47,698 nt of DNA, taken from the IMG/VR virus record IMGVR_UViG_3300009428_001375, positions 1 to 47,698 of that record. One strand, 5' to 3'. Position numbers and translations under genes: made by a program. Under the pieces are notes generated by a model. It searched no databases. It worked only from the letters and a program-made list of their open reading frames with translations, and was not told where the DNA came from. Shown piece after piece: positions 47,588-47,698 of the stretch. The stretch comes from a virus. The stretch's first letter is position 1. The number at the start of each line of letters is the position of its first letter.

Positions 47588-47698
47588 AAAAAAATGAAAG
47601 CATCTGAAGAGTATGAGAACACAATACTTAATAGAGCTTCTTACTTTACTGCTGTTAGAGGACGTCAAGTTATTAACAGAATTCGCGTAGTATTTGAT
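47585..47698 (+). CDS. Start of an early-type gene, cut by the window end
   Basis: The ORF opens at ATG 47585 (MKKMKASEEYENTILNRA...) behind the repeated leader with AAAAGGG and stays open for 38 codons to the end of the window. The visible part is helical and basic. The function cannot be judged. Confidence 0.6.
   Translation, partial: MKKMKASEEYENTILNRASYFTAVRGRQVINRIRVVFD

Noticed and set aside
1-47698. CRISPR arrays, insertion sequences, integrase or attachment sites
   Set aside because: I saw no regularly spaced repeats, transposase motifs or integrase motifs. The only clear repeats are the 30-bp pair and the promoter-leader pair.

Overview
This window is a piece of an AT-rich, T4-like marine myovirus, most like the phages that infect SAR11 or a similar streamlined marine bacterium. 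The evidence is a T4-type gene set (class I NrdA/NrdB, PhoH, glutaredoxin, a T4-type RNase H), TATAAATA late-promoter boxes, many small proteins of the marine T4-like type, and a circularly permuted two-piece tmRNA of alphaproteobacterial form. Almost every gene is on the + strand, packed with 1-20 nt overlaps. I see no T4 major capsid, tail or replisome genes, so this is part of a larger genome. All family names rest on reading motifs by eye; no database search was run.

Layout. (1) 0-8.0 kb: late-type genes. Many start with a short motif, M-(K)-x-F-K-x-[FH]-(L/M/I)-x-E, that resembles the capsid-targeting propeptide of T4 internal head proteins. A nucleotidyltransferase, a kinase-fold protein and a nested Rz/Rz1-like spanin pair are in this block. 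(2) 8.0-15.2 kb: nucleotide and DNA metabolism: nrdB, nrdA, a Zn-ribbon peptide, a GIY-YIG protein, RNase H/FEN, a radical SAM gene split by a +1 frameshift, PhoH and glutaredoxin. (3) 15.2-17.7 kb: a tripartite tricarboxylate transporter pair, TctA and TctC, with no visible TctB. (4) 17.6-33.7 kb: a surface-glycan island with sulfotransferase-like P-loop proteins, methyltransferases, a HAD phosphatase, a NodU-type carbamoyltransferase, two more radical SAM proteins, GT25-type and GT-A glycosyltransferases, UDP-galactopyranose mutase and a UDP-sugar epimerase. (5) 33.7-37.5 kb: metallopeptidase, small proteins, tRNA-Trp, dNMP-kinase-like protein, permuted tmRNA, a porin-like outer-membrane protein and a structured non-coding segment. 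(6) 37.5-46.5 kb: small membrane proteins, one minus-strand EF-hand membrane protein, then a curli-like cassette (CsgF, CsgG, curlin-repeat protein, FecR-domain protein, second curlin-repeat protein, CHASE2 adenylate cyclase), followed by a class 3 lipase, a staphylococcal-type nuclease and small membrane proteins. (7) 46.5-47.7 kb: short early-type genes, each block behind a strong sigma70-like promoter.

How it may work together. The nrd, grx, phoH and rnh genes supply and process nucleotides. The tmRNA could keep ribosomes free or tag proteins during infection. The transporter pair, the porin, the glycan island and the curli/cyclase cassette all act on the host envelope. The phage therefore looks equipped to remodel the infected cell surface and its nutrient uptake as well as to replicate. 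The strongest candidates for an under-described system are the curli-FecR-CHASE2 cyclase cassette and the family of capsid-targeting-like N-termini.
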